From Gammaproteobacteria bacterium (lineage in GTDB: Bacteria > Pseudomonadota > Gammaproteobacteria > Steroidobacterales > Woeseiaceae), in NCBI GenBank assembly GCA_029863305.1, contig JAOTVR010000010.1, forward strand, positions 1 through 63,458: a stretch of DNA of 63,458 nt, read 5' to 3'. The position numbers were made by a program, and so were the translations under genes. Positions 57,601 through 63,458 of this stretch are shown here, piece by piece. The notes beneath the pieces are model-generated. The model made no database searches. It had not been told where the DNA came from and saw only the letters and a program-made list of their open reading frames with translations. Each line of letters begins with the position of its first letter. Within the stretch, counting starts at the first letter, position 1.

Positions 57601-57871
57601 CGATCTGCGCATCGACCAGGAGATTCCGCTGTTCATGGATGATCTGAAGGCGCGCGCGTTCCTGAAGATTTACAACTTCACGAACATGCTCAATGACGAG
57701 TGGGGCCGCCAGTACGACGCGGAGTTCTTCTCGCAGGATGTCGTCGACGTATCGCTCGATGATTCCGGTGCGTACATCTTCGAGGAATTCAACCGAAAAG
57801 GTGTTACGGACCTGCAAGAATTCCCGTCGCTGTGGGAAATGCGTCTCGGACTCGAAGTCAACTTCCGATAG
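54632..57871 (+). CDS. TonB-dependent receptor with carboxypeptidase-regulatory N-domain, second copy type
   Basis: A 1079-residue outer-membrane receptor with a signal peptide (LAALLIVPMMAQAQ), a CarboxypepD_reg-like beta domain (about 27-105), then plug and barrel. The plug matches the first receptor (NNITLDGVSHQDRFGL, KYGGFSACNINAVTKSG) but has two cysteines, C167 and C228, at positions where the other receptor has none. The C-terminus ends LGLEVNFR, one residue past the usual aromatic end. AGGGGAAA precedes the ATG and a terminator follows. A nucleic-acid breakdown product as ligand is inferred from the flanking nucleotidase and nuclease genes. Confidence 0.92.
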   Translation: MNRFLSKLLPLAALLIVPMMAQAQDTSSAMRGRVLDDAGAPVAGAAVVIQDMRTGSQRRLQSNAAGTFLATNLAVGGPYRVTVNGTRTVEVASISLGETYNLSVTVGEAIEEIIAIGQQAQAFETTPGPTATFGQYELDSAVAFNRDIKDVYAIDPRLNLDGFEINCAGKHPRFNNITLDGVSHQDRFGLNTNGYSTATGMPFPYDAIQQVSVELAPFDVKYGGFSACNINAVTKSGSNEWEANVFYEYTTDSLREDELDDLDLSGESYRETKQGFSVGGPIIKDKLFFFVAYEEQEEPRFLAAGYNGSGNGEERPWLSQTDYERVLNIAQNIYGFDPGGQGQDGAQTAENIFVRLDWDINDNHNLAAIYNDYDGVQSRSSDSDAFEFEFSNHFYDKGSVSETYTLILDSQWNDALSTQLYFTDTRMDDSQVTVGPKDIGDHQINVNGFSNVIYLGADDSRQANKLFTDSQLLKLSGQYLVGDHVISAGIETEELEVFNIFVQHSRGGEWDYRDNSAGDDPNCAALTAQQRFDGTVVADSDGDITNDTCGASGIDHFELGRPYRVYYGSGGGTNDPNDAAANFVNTQNALFVQDEIYFAEQDFTLTAGLRYEWIDSSDSPTYNSTLSNAIGIRNDSGLDGVDILMPRIGFTWGYRDDLTLRGGLGLYSGGNPNVWLGNAWSRDGITNVQVRNDYFHNLSIFDGGIPLVSGAPIGGAVPQDLVDQVAAVSGDEGSFFFNNLIDPNYEAPREWKTAIGATWDMPWGGITADIDFMYTRLEKQAIYVDVSQEYIPGNDTLAGAPIYTAIPGAGEGNLMLTNANADGSGTVFSAVFKKDFDWGLDLMLGYARTDVEDAAPMTSFTGESSFENLATNDINNPRAATGNYNVKSRVTVRASFARDFWGDNATRFTLMGYYQTGQPSTYTMFSEDSLQVGESFRHLLYVPDGPSDPNVIFDDEFDQTAFFDWVSERGLKGGKFVRRNSETSKVNSRVDLRIDQEIPLFMDDLKARAFLKIYNFTNMLNDEWGRQYDAEFFSQDVVDVSLDDSGAYIFEEFNRKGVTDLQEFPSLWEMRLGLEVNFR

Positions 57872-57891
57872 GCAGCAATAGTCGGACGATG

Positions 57892-57921
57892 AAAGGCCAG
57901 CCTTCGGGTTGGCCTTTTTTT
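57892..57921 (+). terminator. Rho-independent terminator of the second TonB receptor
   Basis: AAAGGCCAGCC (57892-57902), a TTCG loop and GGTTGGCCTTT (57907-57917) form an 11-bp stem with one G-T pair, followed by a T tract. It lies 20 bases after the receptor stop and reaches the end of the convergent nuclease gene. Confidence 0.9.
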
Positions 57922-59803
57922 ATGGGCGCGGCTCGAGCGTGAGTTGCAGCGGCCAATGATCGGAAACGCCGACACGGTTTACCGAGTTGTAGCGCAACGG
58001 AGTTCCGGCCTCGGTGAGCTGCTCCGCTGTGCGGTTTGCCAGGCCGACCGATCCGTCCCTGATCGCCCAGGCCGAATCCGCCTCGCTGGCGGGCGCAAAC
58101 AGAATCATATCGAGAAACGACCAGGTGGCGTCACGCGCGTAATAGGCGGTTCCCGGACAATCGTCGCAAAGTTCGTGCGCAACGGTCCAGTAAGGCCGCA
58201 CAAAACGATCCAGCATGTCCTGTTCAGCGTTTTCGGTGCTGGTTGTATTGAAGTCACCGGCGGCAAATACATGCCGATCGGGCGGCAGGCTGGCACGCAG
58301 TTGGTTGAGGTGATTGTAAGCAAGAACACGCATTTCGGTTGGGTGAAACGGTGCCGGAAAGTGCACCGCGAAACCGGTTAGCAATGAACCATCGGGCAAT
58401 TCAAACGTGGCCTCGAGAACACCGCGCGTGTCGCCAGCCCTTTGCGGAAACTCGTCTGCCGGGAGCGGGTGGAGGGTCGCCGGACCGGCGAGCGGCAGCC
58501 GCGTAAGAAACGCAACATCGATACCGCGATTGTCGGTTCCCTCAATCAGAATGGCGGGCAGGTAGTCGCTGTCGGCAAGAAACTCGTTGCGCAGACGCTC
58601 GAGGATCGCGAAATTTTCGACTTCCTGCAGCGCGATGATATCGGCGCCTTTGCCGTCGTTGACTTGCTTGATCGTGCTGGCAAGCACGCCGAGCTTGTGC
58701 TCGATGACGTCGTCATTCCAGTCGAGATTCAGACATTCGTCCTGCCATCGTTCGACTTCGATCGTCTCGCACGCGGCGACGTGTTCGGCCGACTGTTTCG
58801 CGTCGAGCGGCAAATAGGATTTGTCGTCTTTATACGGATCGTCGACATTGTCGAAAAGGTTCTCAACATTGAACGTCATGATCGTTACGGCAGGTGCCGG
58901 CTTGCGCACGCCGCTGAGGTCCACGCGCAGGAGCGGTGCGTGCTTTCTCTCGGTGGTAATAAACGCCGCGTCGCTGCTGCTCGAGAACGCAATCGATTCG
59001 GCATTGCGGATCCTGCCCAGGCCAAGCCCCAGTGGTGGCTTCTGCAGGGCGGCCAGCCAGCTTTCATTTGCGGAGCGCCGGTAGTAATACATCCCGGCGT
59101 ACGTAAGAACGACTGCAGCGCTGCCGTCGGCGTTAATGTCCATGCCACTGGGCTGCCAAAACCAGTTGCCCGTGATGGGCGCGTTTTCCACATCCAGCCG
59201 TCTCGGTTGCGGCAGGCTGTCCACGACGCCCAGGCGCCTGGCGACCACTGTCTTCTTGTTCTTCGGTACCAGCGGCAACTCGTAGAGCAGGGCCGGGATA
59301 TCCCATTTCGTCAGAACAAGCACTCTCTGCTTATCGGCATCGACCGCAACGGCTTCCGCGTCTCTCGGACCATCGGGATACCTGAAGTCGAATTGCCAGG
59401 CAATCCTGACCTTTTTCTGATCGAGCTCGGGTTCTTCGACGATATACAACCTCACATCCTTGCGTTTGCGATCATTGTCGCCGATATCCGCGATGAGCAG
59501 ATACGATCGGCCGCTCAGCCGAAACGATGCGAGGTCTTCCCAGTCGCGATTGCTGGCTTTTGACAACTTGACCTTGCCGCGCGCTGCGCCCGTGTTGTCG
59601 ATCGCATGCAGGACGGGTGCGCCATCGTCATTGATCACCCACAGCAGGTCCGCATGCTCCTGAGAGCGAGCGAGTCCGCTCGCTTCGTCGATGGACGGGT
59701 CCTGCAGTCGCCCGGTCTGGGTCAGCAGCGAACCACGCGAGGCCGGATCGGCCTCCGGCTGGCATCCTGCGAGCAGAAAAAAGGCGCAGACCAATAGACG
59801 CAT
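57920..59803 (-). CDS. Lipoprotein with N-terminal beta-propeller-like domain and EEP nuclease/phosphatase domain
   Basis: A protein of about 627 residues with a short lipoprotein signal ([10 protein letters not shown]). Residues of about 30-310 have repeated strand motifs such as [33 protein letters not shown] and [18 protein letters not shown], like a beta-propeller. From about 318 there is an endonuclease/exonuclease/phosphatase domain with [26 protein letters not shown] and VSDHWPLQ. An extracellular EEP domain suggests a secreted nuclease or phosphodiesterase. The ATG at 59803 is chosen; the frame open to 60061 runs through the divergent deoD. It faces deoD head-to-head. Confidence 0.85.
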   Translation of the reverse strand: MRLLVCAFFLLAGCQPEADPASRGSLLTQTGRLQDPSIDEASGLARSQEHADLLWVINDDGAPVLHAIDNTGAARGKVKLSKASNRDWEDLASFRLSGRSYLLIADIGDNDRKRKDVRLYIVEEPELDQKKVRIAWQFDFRYPDGPRDAEAVAVDADKQRVLVLTKWDIPALLYELPLVPKNKKTVVARRLGVVDSLPQPRRLDVENAPITGNWFWQPSGMDINADGSAAVVLTYAGMYYYRRSANESWLAALQKPPLGLGLGRIRNAESIAFSSSSDAAFITTERKHAPLLRVDLSGVRKPAPAVTIMTFNVENLFDNVDDPYKDDKSYLPLDAKQSAEHVAACETIEVERWQDECLNLDWNDDVIEHKLGVLASTIKQVNDGKGADIIALQEVENFAILERLRNEFLADSDYLPAILIEGTDNRGIDVAFLTRLPLAGPATLHPLPADEFPQRAGDTRGVLEATFELPDGSLLTGFAVHFPAPFHPTEMRVLAYNHLNQLRASLPPDRHVFAAGDFNTTSTENAEQDMLDRFVRPYWTVAHELCDDCPGTAYYARDATWSFLDMILFAPASEADSAWAIRDGSVGLANRTAEQLTEAGTPLRYNSVNRVGVSDHWPLQLTLEPRP

Positions 59804-59872
59804 GGCACATTCTCGCTGTATCGTTGTTTCAGCGCCAAAGTGTGGCGCACTCAGGTCAAAGAAGCGAGACAT

Positions 59873-60580
59873 ATGGCGGCCAAACACATGAACGCGGCAC
59901 CCGGCGACTTTGCCGAGACTGTGCTGATGCCCGGCGACCCACTGCGTGCAAAATACATTGCCGATACCTATCTCGACGGCGCCAGACGGGTCACCGACGT
60001 ACGCAACATGTGGGGCTTTACCGGCGAGTACAAAGGCGAGCCGGTTTCGGTTATGGCGCACGGCATGGGCATTCCGTCAGTGTCGATTTATTGCACCGAG
60101 CTACTGACCAACTATGGCGTCAAGCGCCTGATTCGCGTCGGCAGTTGCGGGACCTCGCATCCCGATGTCAAGTTGCGCGACATCATTATCGGCATGGGTG
60201 CGTCGACCGACTCGAGCGTCAATCGCATGCGCTTCGGTGGCTATGATTATGCGGCGATCGCTACCTTCGACCTGGTCAAAAAGGCCGTCGCCGCGGCGGA
60301 GCAGCAGAATGTCCGGTATCACGTCGGCAATATCTTTTCCGCAGACCTGTTCTATACGCCGGATCCCGACATGTTCGAGACGATGGCGAAATTCAATGTT
60401 TACGGCATCGAGATGGAAGCGGCCGGTATTTACCCGATCGCGGCGGAACACGGTGCCGAGGCGCTCGCGATCTGCACGGTCAGTGATGACATTCCCAGCG
60501 GCAAGGCATTATCCGTCGAAGAGAGGCAAACGACATTCGATGAGATGATTGCTGTCGCGCTCGAGACCGTCGTTGCCTGA
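59873..60580 (+). CDS. deoD: Purine-nucleoside phosphorylase
   Basis: A 235-residue hexameric-type purine nucleoside phosphorylase. It follows the E. coli DeoD pattern: [21 protein letters not shown] at the start, GHGMGIPS-like (here [12 protein letters not shown]), [15 protein letters not shown] (ribose-binding glutamate) and CTVSDD (catalytic aspartate). It releases purine base and (deoxy)ribose 1-phosphate, the DeoB substrate. ATG at 59873 matches the family length; the longer frame does not. It ends 26 bases before the convergent BMC operon. Confidence 0.95.
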   Translation: MAAKHMNAAPGDFAETVLMPGDPLRAKYIADTYLDGARRVTDVRNMWGFTGEYKGEPVSVMAHGMGIPSVSIYCTELLTNYGVKRLIRVGSCGTSHPDVKLRDIIIGMGASTDSSVNRMRFGGYDYAAIATFDLVKKAVAAAEQQNVRYHVGNIFSADLFYTPDPDMFETMAKFNVYGIEMEAAGIYPIAAEHGAEALAICTVSDDIPSGKALSVEERQTTFDEMIAVALETVVA

Positions 60581-60606
60581 GAAGGATTTCCTGAGACCGA
60601 TCGGGC

Positions 60607-60882
60607 CTAGTTCGTCTCGATATCAACTGCGTCGACGATAGCGACGACAATCGAGCGCACCGGCGCATTGGCGTCATCGAGAATCTGCCGGGCGCCATTG
60701 CCCTCATCAAGGATCAGGACGGTCTCGCCCTGGCCGGCACCGATGGCGTCGAATGCGATGAGATAGCCGCCGCTGGGGCGCCCGTGTTGATCGAGTCGCT
60801 CGGCGACGAGCAACTTGCGGCCCTCGACGATGGAGTGATGAATCGTCGACACGACGTTGCCGACGATGCGACCGAGAATCAC
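60607..60882 (-). CDS. BMC-P (EutN/CcmL) microcompartment vertex protein
   Basis: A protein of 91 residues starting at GTG. It has the EutN/CcmL fold signatures ILGRIVGNVVSTIHHSI at the N-terminus, KLLVAERLD, DAIGAGQGETVLILDEGNGARQIL and DAPVRSIVVAIVDAVDIE-type ending (here ANAPVRSIVVAIVDAVD). Such proteins form pentamers that cap the vertices of bacterial microcompartments. Its GTG overlaps the stop of the preceding vertex gene by four bases (GTGA), so both are translated together. It is the last gene of the BMC operon. Confidence 0.92.
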   Translation of the reverse strand: MILGRIVGNVVSTIHHSIVEGRKLLVAERLDQHGRPSGGYLIAFDAIGAGQGETVLILDEGNGARQILDDANAPVRSIVVAIVDAVDIETN

Positions 60883-61169
60883 TGGCCCAAATCCTTCGAA
60901 GTATAGAGCTGCACATCGTCGACCAGGCCGACGATTGCGTCGTCGACCGGAACGAACCACGGATCGAGGGCTAGCGCCGCTTCGCGGCTTGCCACCCAAT
61001 AGATGATCTGACCCGGTCCTGCCATGCGTGTGCCGTCGGCGCAGACCAGAGGGTTGCCCTCGTCCTTTCCGTCGCGGCTCAGCGGTTGAACCCACAGCAG
61101 TGGCGTCGCGGACAACTCGGCCACGAGCATTGCCGGGACTACGGTTCCGATTACCCGACCCAGGAGCAT
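60879..61169 (-). CDS. BMC-P (EutN/CcmL) microcompartment vertex protein, second
   Basis: A 96-residue EutN/CcmL family protein: MLLGRVIGTVVPAMLVAEL, PLLWVQPLSRDGK, AGPGQIIYWVASREAALAL and DDAIVGLVDDVQLY. The central motif is more divergent than in its neighbour (no GQGxxV...GxxAR pattern), consistent with a specialised pentamer. GAGGAGG lies four bases before the ATG. It overlaps the BMC-T gene upstream and the other BMC-P gene downstream. Several distinct BMC-P paralogues are a feature of many metabolosome loci. Confidence 0.9.
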   Translation of the reverse strand: MLLGRVIGTVVPAMLVAELSATPLLWVQPLSRDGKDEGNPLVCADGTRMAGPGQIIYWVASREAALALDPWFVPVDDAIVGLVDDVQLYTSKDLGQ

Positions 61170-61801
61170 GCCACCTCCTCGGGATACTCGGCACCGGTGG
61201 GCTCCAGAGCGGAACAGCGACCGAAACGGGTGCCTTGTTCGAGCAGATGTCTCAGGTCAGTGTCAAGTCGTGGCAAGAGTGAGCGCGCGAGCAGCTGATC
61301 GCCGGCGCGCTCGGCGCAGATTCCGATTGCGGTCTCGGCATCGGTCAGATCACCGCACATCAATGCCAGCGCGTGGCCACCGAGGTCATCGCCGAGCCGG
61401 ACTTCGGAAAGGATCACGGGCGTGCTCTTGATCGCGGCATCCACGGCGGCCAGCAGGGCGGGTGAGGAACGCGTCTCGACGACCGCCAGGGCGTCGCCCG
61501 TCAGGTCTTTGCGGGCGCCGAGAACTGCATCGTGCAGCGCAGGGTGAACGTCACCCAGAAAGATGCTGCCCTGCAGGGTGTCCCCGGCTTTGCCGGATCG
61601 CACGCCGACCATGAAGGCCTCCTCGGTGCTGGCGACACTGCCTCCGACCAGAACCAGGAAGCGACCCGGGTGAATCGTTCCGCAGCGCAGTAATGCGATA
61701 GGCGCCCGCTTGACCATGAGATCGCTCGCCAGAATGCCGGCGGCGACGGTCTCGAACTCGAGTAACGCCAGTGCACCGTGACGAATGTTCTCTTGCGCCA
61801 T
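61151..61801 (-). CDS. BMC-T tandem-domain microcompartment shell protein
   Basis: A protein of about 216 residues with two BMC domains in tandem. The first spans about residues 8-95 (ALALLEFETVAAGILASDLMVKRAPIALL, GSVASTEEAF). The second spans about 105-175 (ALAVVETRSSPALLAAVDAAIKS, GDLTDAETAI). Such proteins form trimers that tile as pseudo-hexamers, often with a gated or cofactor-binding pore. The tail after residue 175 is an extension. ATG at 61801 is used; a TTG at 61810 would overlap the dehydrogenase stop. A cysteine sits in ALLRCGTIHPG near the pore side; its role is not known. Confidence 0.88.
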   Translation of the reverse strand: MAQENIRHGALALLEFETVAAGILASDLMVKRAPIALLRCGTIHPGRFLVLVGGSVASTEEAFMVGVRSGKAGDTLQGSIFLGDVHPALHDAVLGARKDLTGDALAVVETRSSPALLAAVDAAIKSTPVILSEVRLGDDLGGHALALMCGDLTDAETAIGICAERAGDQLLARSLLPRLDTDLRHLLEQGTRFGRCSALEPTGAEYPEEVACSWVG

Positions 61802-61806
61802 AGGGT

Positions 61807-63288
61807 TCAAACGATGCGGAAGTGATCGACGAGGACGCAGCGCCGCAGGCGGCTAAAAGCGACCGGTCCGGTCAGCCCTTCGCCGGTGGGGCTGGCAATG
61901 GTGAAACTGCAGTGGCCTTCTCCGCCTTCGCCGAGGCCGGCATAAAACGGCCCGTTCTTCGTGAAGATACTGGTGTTGATCGTCCGCGCCATGCGGCTCA
62001 GCGCATCGATGTCACGCGAGTACATGCCGGCGGAATGGCCAAAGCCATGTTCGGCTTCCCTGGCCAGTTCGATGCCGCGATCGACGTCCGGTACCGAGGT
62101 GACCGGCAGCACCGGCATCATCTGTTCGGTCCATATCAACGGGTGGTCATTCGGGACGCGCGCTACCAGAAGTGGCGGGTCGCCGGCCGATGAAATGCCC
62201 GCGCGCGCGAGGATTTCGCTCGCGTTCTTGCCGATCAAATCCTTCGTCACGGTCGCTCGCTGCCGTGGTCCGCCCTGTTCGCTGAAGATTGCGCGTTCCA
62301 CACGGTGCAGCTCGCCCTCGTTCAAGAGGTAGGCTCCGTGCCGCTTCATCTGCTGCAACAGCTCGTCGACGATGCTTTCGACGGCAATGACTTCTTTCTC
62401 GTCTACACACACGATGTTGTTATCAAACGAGGCGCCGGCGACTATGCTGCGGCCTGCAAGCTCGAGATCGGCCGTCGCATCGACGACGACCGGTGGATTG
62501 CCCGGGCCGGCACAGATGGCACGCTTGCCACTCGTCATCGCCTGACGCACGACGCCGCTGCCGCCGGTCACGGCGAGGAGGCGTACGCCCTTGTGTGTCA
62601 TGAGCGCCTGCGCGGATTCGATCGTAGGCTCCGCCACGGCGCTGACCAGGTTGGGGGGGCCGCCGCCACGCACGATCGCGTGATGCAGCAGTCGGACATT
62701 CGCCATGGAACAGGCACGGGCGTTGGGGTGGACATTGAAGACGACGCTGTTGCCCGCCGAGAGCATGGCTATGGTGTTGCAGATGATCGTGGACGTCGGA
62801 TTGGTTGTCGGTGTGATGGCGCCGATCACGCCGTAGGGCGCGTACTCGGTAAGGGTCAGGCCGCGGTCCCCGGTGACGGCCTGGGGCGTGAGCACCTCCG
62901 TGCCGGATGTCTTGCGCGTGACCAGGCGGTTCTTGACGACCTTGTGTTCCACCCGGCCAAGCCCGGTTTCGCGCTGTGCGTGACGCGCCAGTTCTTCTGC
63001 GTGCTCCAGCATCGACTCCCGAATCGAAGCGATGATCTTCTGACGGCCTTCGAGTGACATACCGTCGAGTTCGCGGAAGGCGACACCCGCGGCTGCGACG
63101 GCATCGTCAACCGTTGCGAAGACTCCTTCACCCAGCGCTTCGGGAGGAGCGCTTCTTGCTGCGCTTTGGACCGTGCCGATTGGCGTATTCGCGGCCCGAG
63201 GTGCCGACAGGCGTTCGGCAAGGCGCGTGGCGATGATATCCACCTGCTGGTCGCTCAGTAGGCCGGCGTTGCCGCCAGGACGGCTCAT
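61807..63288 (-). CDS. CoA-acylating aldehyde dehydrogenase of a bacterial microcompartment (PduP/EutE-like)
   Basis: A 493-residue aldehyde dehydrogenase of the PduP/EutE group. The catalytic cysteine is C294 in [11 protein letters not shown], and [14 protein letters not shown] (about 159-172) is the CoA-linked motif. The N-terminus [18 protein letters not shown] (about 10-27) is an amphipathic helix followed by a Pro/Ala-rich linker, the usual encapsulation peptide. It oxidises a short aldehyde, most likely acetaldehyde, to acyl-CoA with NAD+. It lies between a BMC-P gene and BMC-T. Its start overlaps the upstream stop by four bases. Confidence 0.94.
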   Translation of the reverse strand: MSRPGGNAGLLSDQQVDIIATRLAERLSAPRAANTPIGTVQSAARSAPPEALGEGVFATVDDAVAAAGVAFRELDGMSLEGRQKIIASIRESMLEHAEELARHAQRETGLGRVEHKVVKNRLVTRKTSGTEVLTPQAVTGDRGLTLTEYAPYGVIGAITPTTNPTSTIICNTIAMLSAGNSVVFNVHPNARACSMANVRLLHHAIVRGGGPPNLVSAVAEPTIESAQALMTHKGVRLLAVTGGSGVVRQAMTSGKRAICAGPGNPPVVVDATADLELAGRSIVAGASFDNNIVCVDEKEVIAVESIVDELLQQMKRHGAYLLNEGELHRVERAIFSEQGGPRQRATVTKDLIGKNASEILARAGISSAGDPPLLVARVPNDHPLIWTEQMMPVLPVTSVPDVDRGIELAREAEHGFGHSAGMYSRDIDALSRMARTINTSIFTKNGPFYAGLGEGGEGHCSFTIASPTGEGLTGPVAFSRLRRCVLVDHFRIV

Positions 63289-63458
63289 GCGTCACTCTCC
63301 CCCTTGCGGTATTTTTCGTCGCCTTCGATTTCCCAGCTATCGACGATCGCCATGACGACGGCGTCCACCGGTTTTTTGTCCGTGCGTTCGGTCTGGCGAG
63401 CAGAAGAGCCGCTGGCATAGAGCACCATTTCGCCGACGCCTGCACCGACGGCGTCCAC
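63285..63458 (-). CDS. BMC-P (EutN/CcmL) vertex protein, partial, third copy
   Basis: Only the C-terminal 57 codons are inside the window; the 5' end lies beyond 63458. Translation gives [20 protein letters not shown], then [20 protein letters not shown], a clear EutN/CcmL C-terminal half. The stop TGA overlaps the ATG of the aldehyde dehydrogenase (ATGA). It is a third distinct BMC-P and shows that the BMC operon continues to the right. Confidence 0.88.
   Translation of the reverse strand: MDAVGAGVGEMVLYASGSSARQTERTDKKPVDAVVMAIVDSWEIEGDEKYRKGESDA

Noticed and set aside
60607..63458. Ethanolamine or propanediol utilisation locus
   Set aside because: No EutBC, PduCDE or cobalamin-related gene is visible and the neighbours are nucleoside genes. 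The shell and dehydrogenase genes alone do not justify those names.

Overview
This 63.5 kb window reads as chromosome of a moderately GC-rich, aerobic, Gram-negative gammaproteobacterium. The evidence is two large Oar-type TonB-dependent receptors, several lipoproteins with clear lipoboxes, a Tat substrate, a LolCDE-like ABC system, a c-heme-fused cytochrome c oxidase and enterobacterial-type DeoA/DeoB/DeoD enzymes. A marine or sediment lineage is plausible, but the genus cannot be fixed from the sequence. No rRNA, tRNA, CRISPR array, prophage or complete insertion sequence was seen.

Left third (1-27.7 kb), general housekeeping and envelope functions: a gene-poor edge with a 22-bp inverted repeat; a small secreted protein with a terminator; pirin; an azoreductase with a divergent LysR regulator; a YhhN-type membrane protein; a beta-helix lipoprotein paired with a diheme cytochrome; an AI-2E-family permease; a CBS protein; a five-gene LolA-like/FtsX/FtsX/ATPase/outer-membrane operon; hemerythrin; Na/Pi cotransporter; DUF937; two secreted metallopeptidases (M48 and PepF); a PDZ protein; PssA; an SSF symporter followed by a Tat-exported flavin amine oxidase-like protein; and a secreted protein/ECF sigma/membrane protein group.

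Middle (27.8-32.7 kb): a five-gene cytochrome c oxidase operon. Subunit II carries two extra c-heme domains, and there are two consecutive subunit III genes.

Right half (32.8-63.5 kb): almost every gene fits nucleic-acid, nucleotide and nucleoside scavenging. Outside the cytoplasm there are a lipoprotein nuclease with an EEP domain, an e(P4)-type nucleotidase lipoprotein, a UshA-like 5'-nucleotidase interrupted by an in-frame TAG, a lipoprotein nucleoside-deaminase-like amidohydrolase and two TonB receptors. Uptake genes are a NupC-type nucleoside transporter and an NCS1 nucleobase transporter. In the cytoplasm, DeoA, DeoD, a nucleoside hydrolase, DeoB, RbsK and Cdd split nucleosides. PreT/PreA, dihydropyrimidinase and beta-ureidopropionase degrade the pyrimidine base by the reductive route.

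The window ends inside a minus-strand bacterial microcompartment (BMC) operon: a partial BMC-P vertex protein, a PduP/EutE-like CoA-acylating aldehyde dehydrogenase with a probable encapsulation helix, a BMC-T shell protein and two more BMC-P proteins. DeoA/DeoD/DeoB would produce deoxyribose-5-phosphate. If a deoxyribose-phosphate aldolase lies just outside the window, its acetaldehyde would be the natural substrate of this compartment. I regard this nucleoside-salvage/BMC combination, together with a PHYHD1-like dioxygenase translationally coupled to deoA, as the most interesting content of the window.
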